DNA from: Comamonadaceae bacterium
Lineage (GTDB): Bacteria > Pseudomonadota > Gammaproteobacteria > Burkholderiales > Burkholderiaceae_C
Direction: 5' to 3'
Length of the DNA: 15,173 nucleotides
Assembly (NCBI GenBank): GCA_947374705.1
Contig: CANCDA010000037.1
Span: 1 to 15,173, forward strand
Position numbers and translations under genes: made by a program. Shown in pieces: positions 15,164-15,173 of the stretch (positions are counted from its first letter, which is position 1; each line of letters opens with the position of its first letter). Below the pieces are notes generated by a model that was given only the letters and a program-made list of their open reading frames with translations, had not been told where the DNA came from and did not search any database.

Positions 15164-15173
15164 TGAGTCCAAC

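Overview
The window looks like chromosomal DNA of a beta-proteobacterium in Burkholderiales, probably Comamonadaceae (Rhodoferax/Polaromonas-like). This is inferred from gene content: a DUF1631 protein, an EttA close to the E. coli protein as I remember it, a Bug-type tricarboxylate-transporter binding protein, an orphan membrane-anchored TAXI protein, and moderately high GC with short gaps. No rRNA, tRNA, CRISPR array, transposase or integrase was seen.

Left part (1-6660) is housekeeping-like. It holds the 5' part of a DEAD-box RNA helicase gene (rhlE, minus strand, running off the left edge) with a structured leader, a DUF1631 gene, ettA (ABC-F ribosome factor), and a convergent gene for a membrane-anchored TAXI-family binding protein.

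The middle part (6725-10602) is an aromatic-catabolism unit. Three minus-strand genes run as a likely operon: an acyl-CoA-dehydrogenase-fold flavin monooxygenase, a gamma-resorcylate (2,6-dihydroxybenzoate) decarboxylase with all expected metal ligands, and a Bug-type periplasmic binding protein. A MarR regulator faces the end of the operon. The simplest reading is uptake of an aromatic acid, decarboxylation to resorcinol and hydroxylation to hydroxyquinol. The flavin reductase and the ring-cleavage genes are not in the window.

The right part (about 10700-15173) is accessory. It holds a RibD/DHFR-fold reductase gene, a vapBC toxin-antitoxin pair, a Tat-exported caspase-like gene interrupted by an apparent one-base deletion, a gene remnant, and a tumE/tumA-type toxin-antitoxin pair. 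A short dispersed repeat marks this part. One complete copy lies beside the DHFR-like gene. Its left half recurs at the start of vapC and its right half at the end of tumA, and the two halves divide at exactly the same base, as if a 2.6-kb segment carrying most of vapC and the caspase gene interrupted a second copy. The tumE promoter also appears to overlap the first possible start codon, which suggests a leaderless mRNA.
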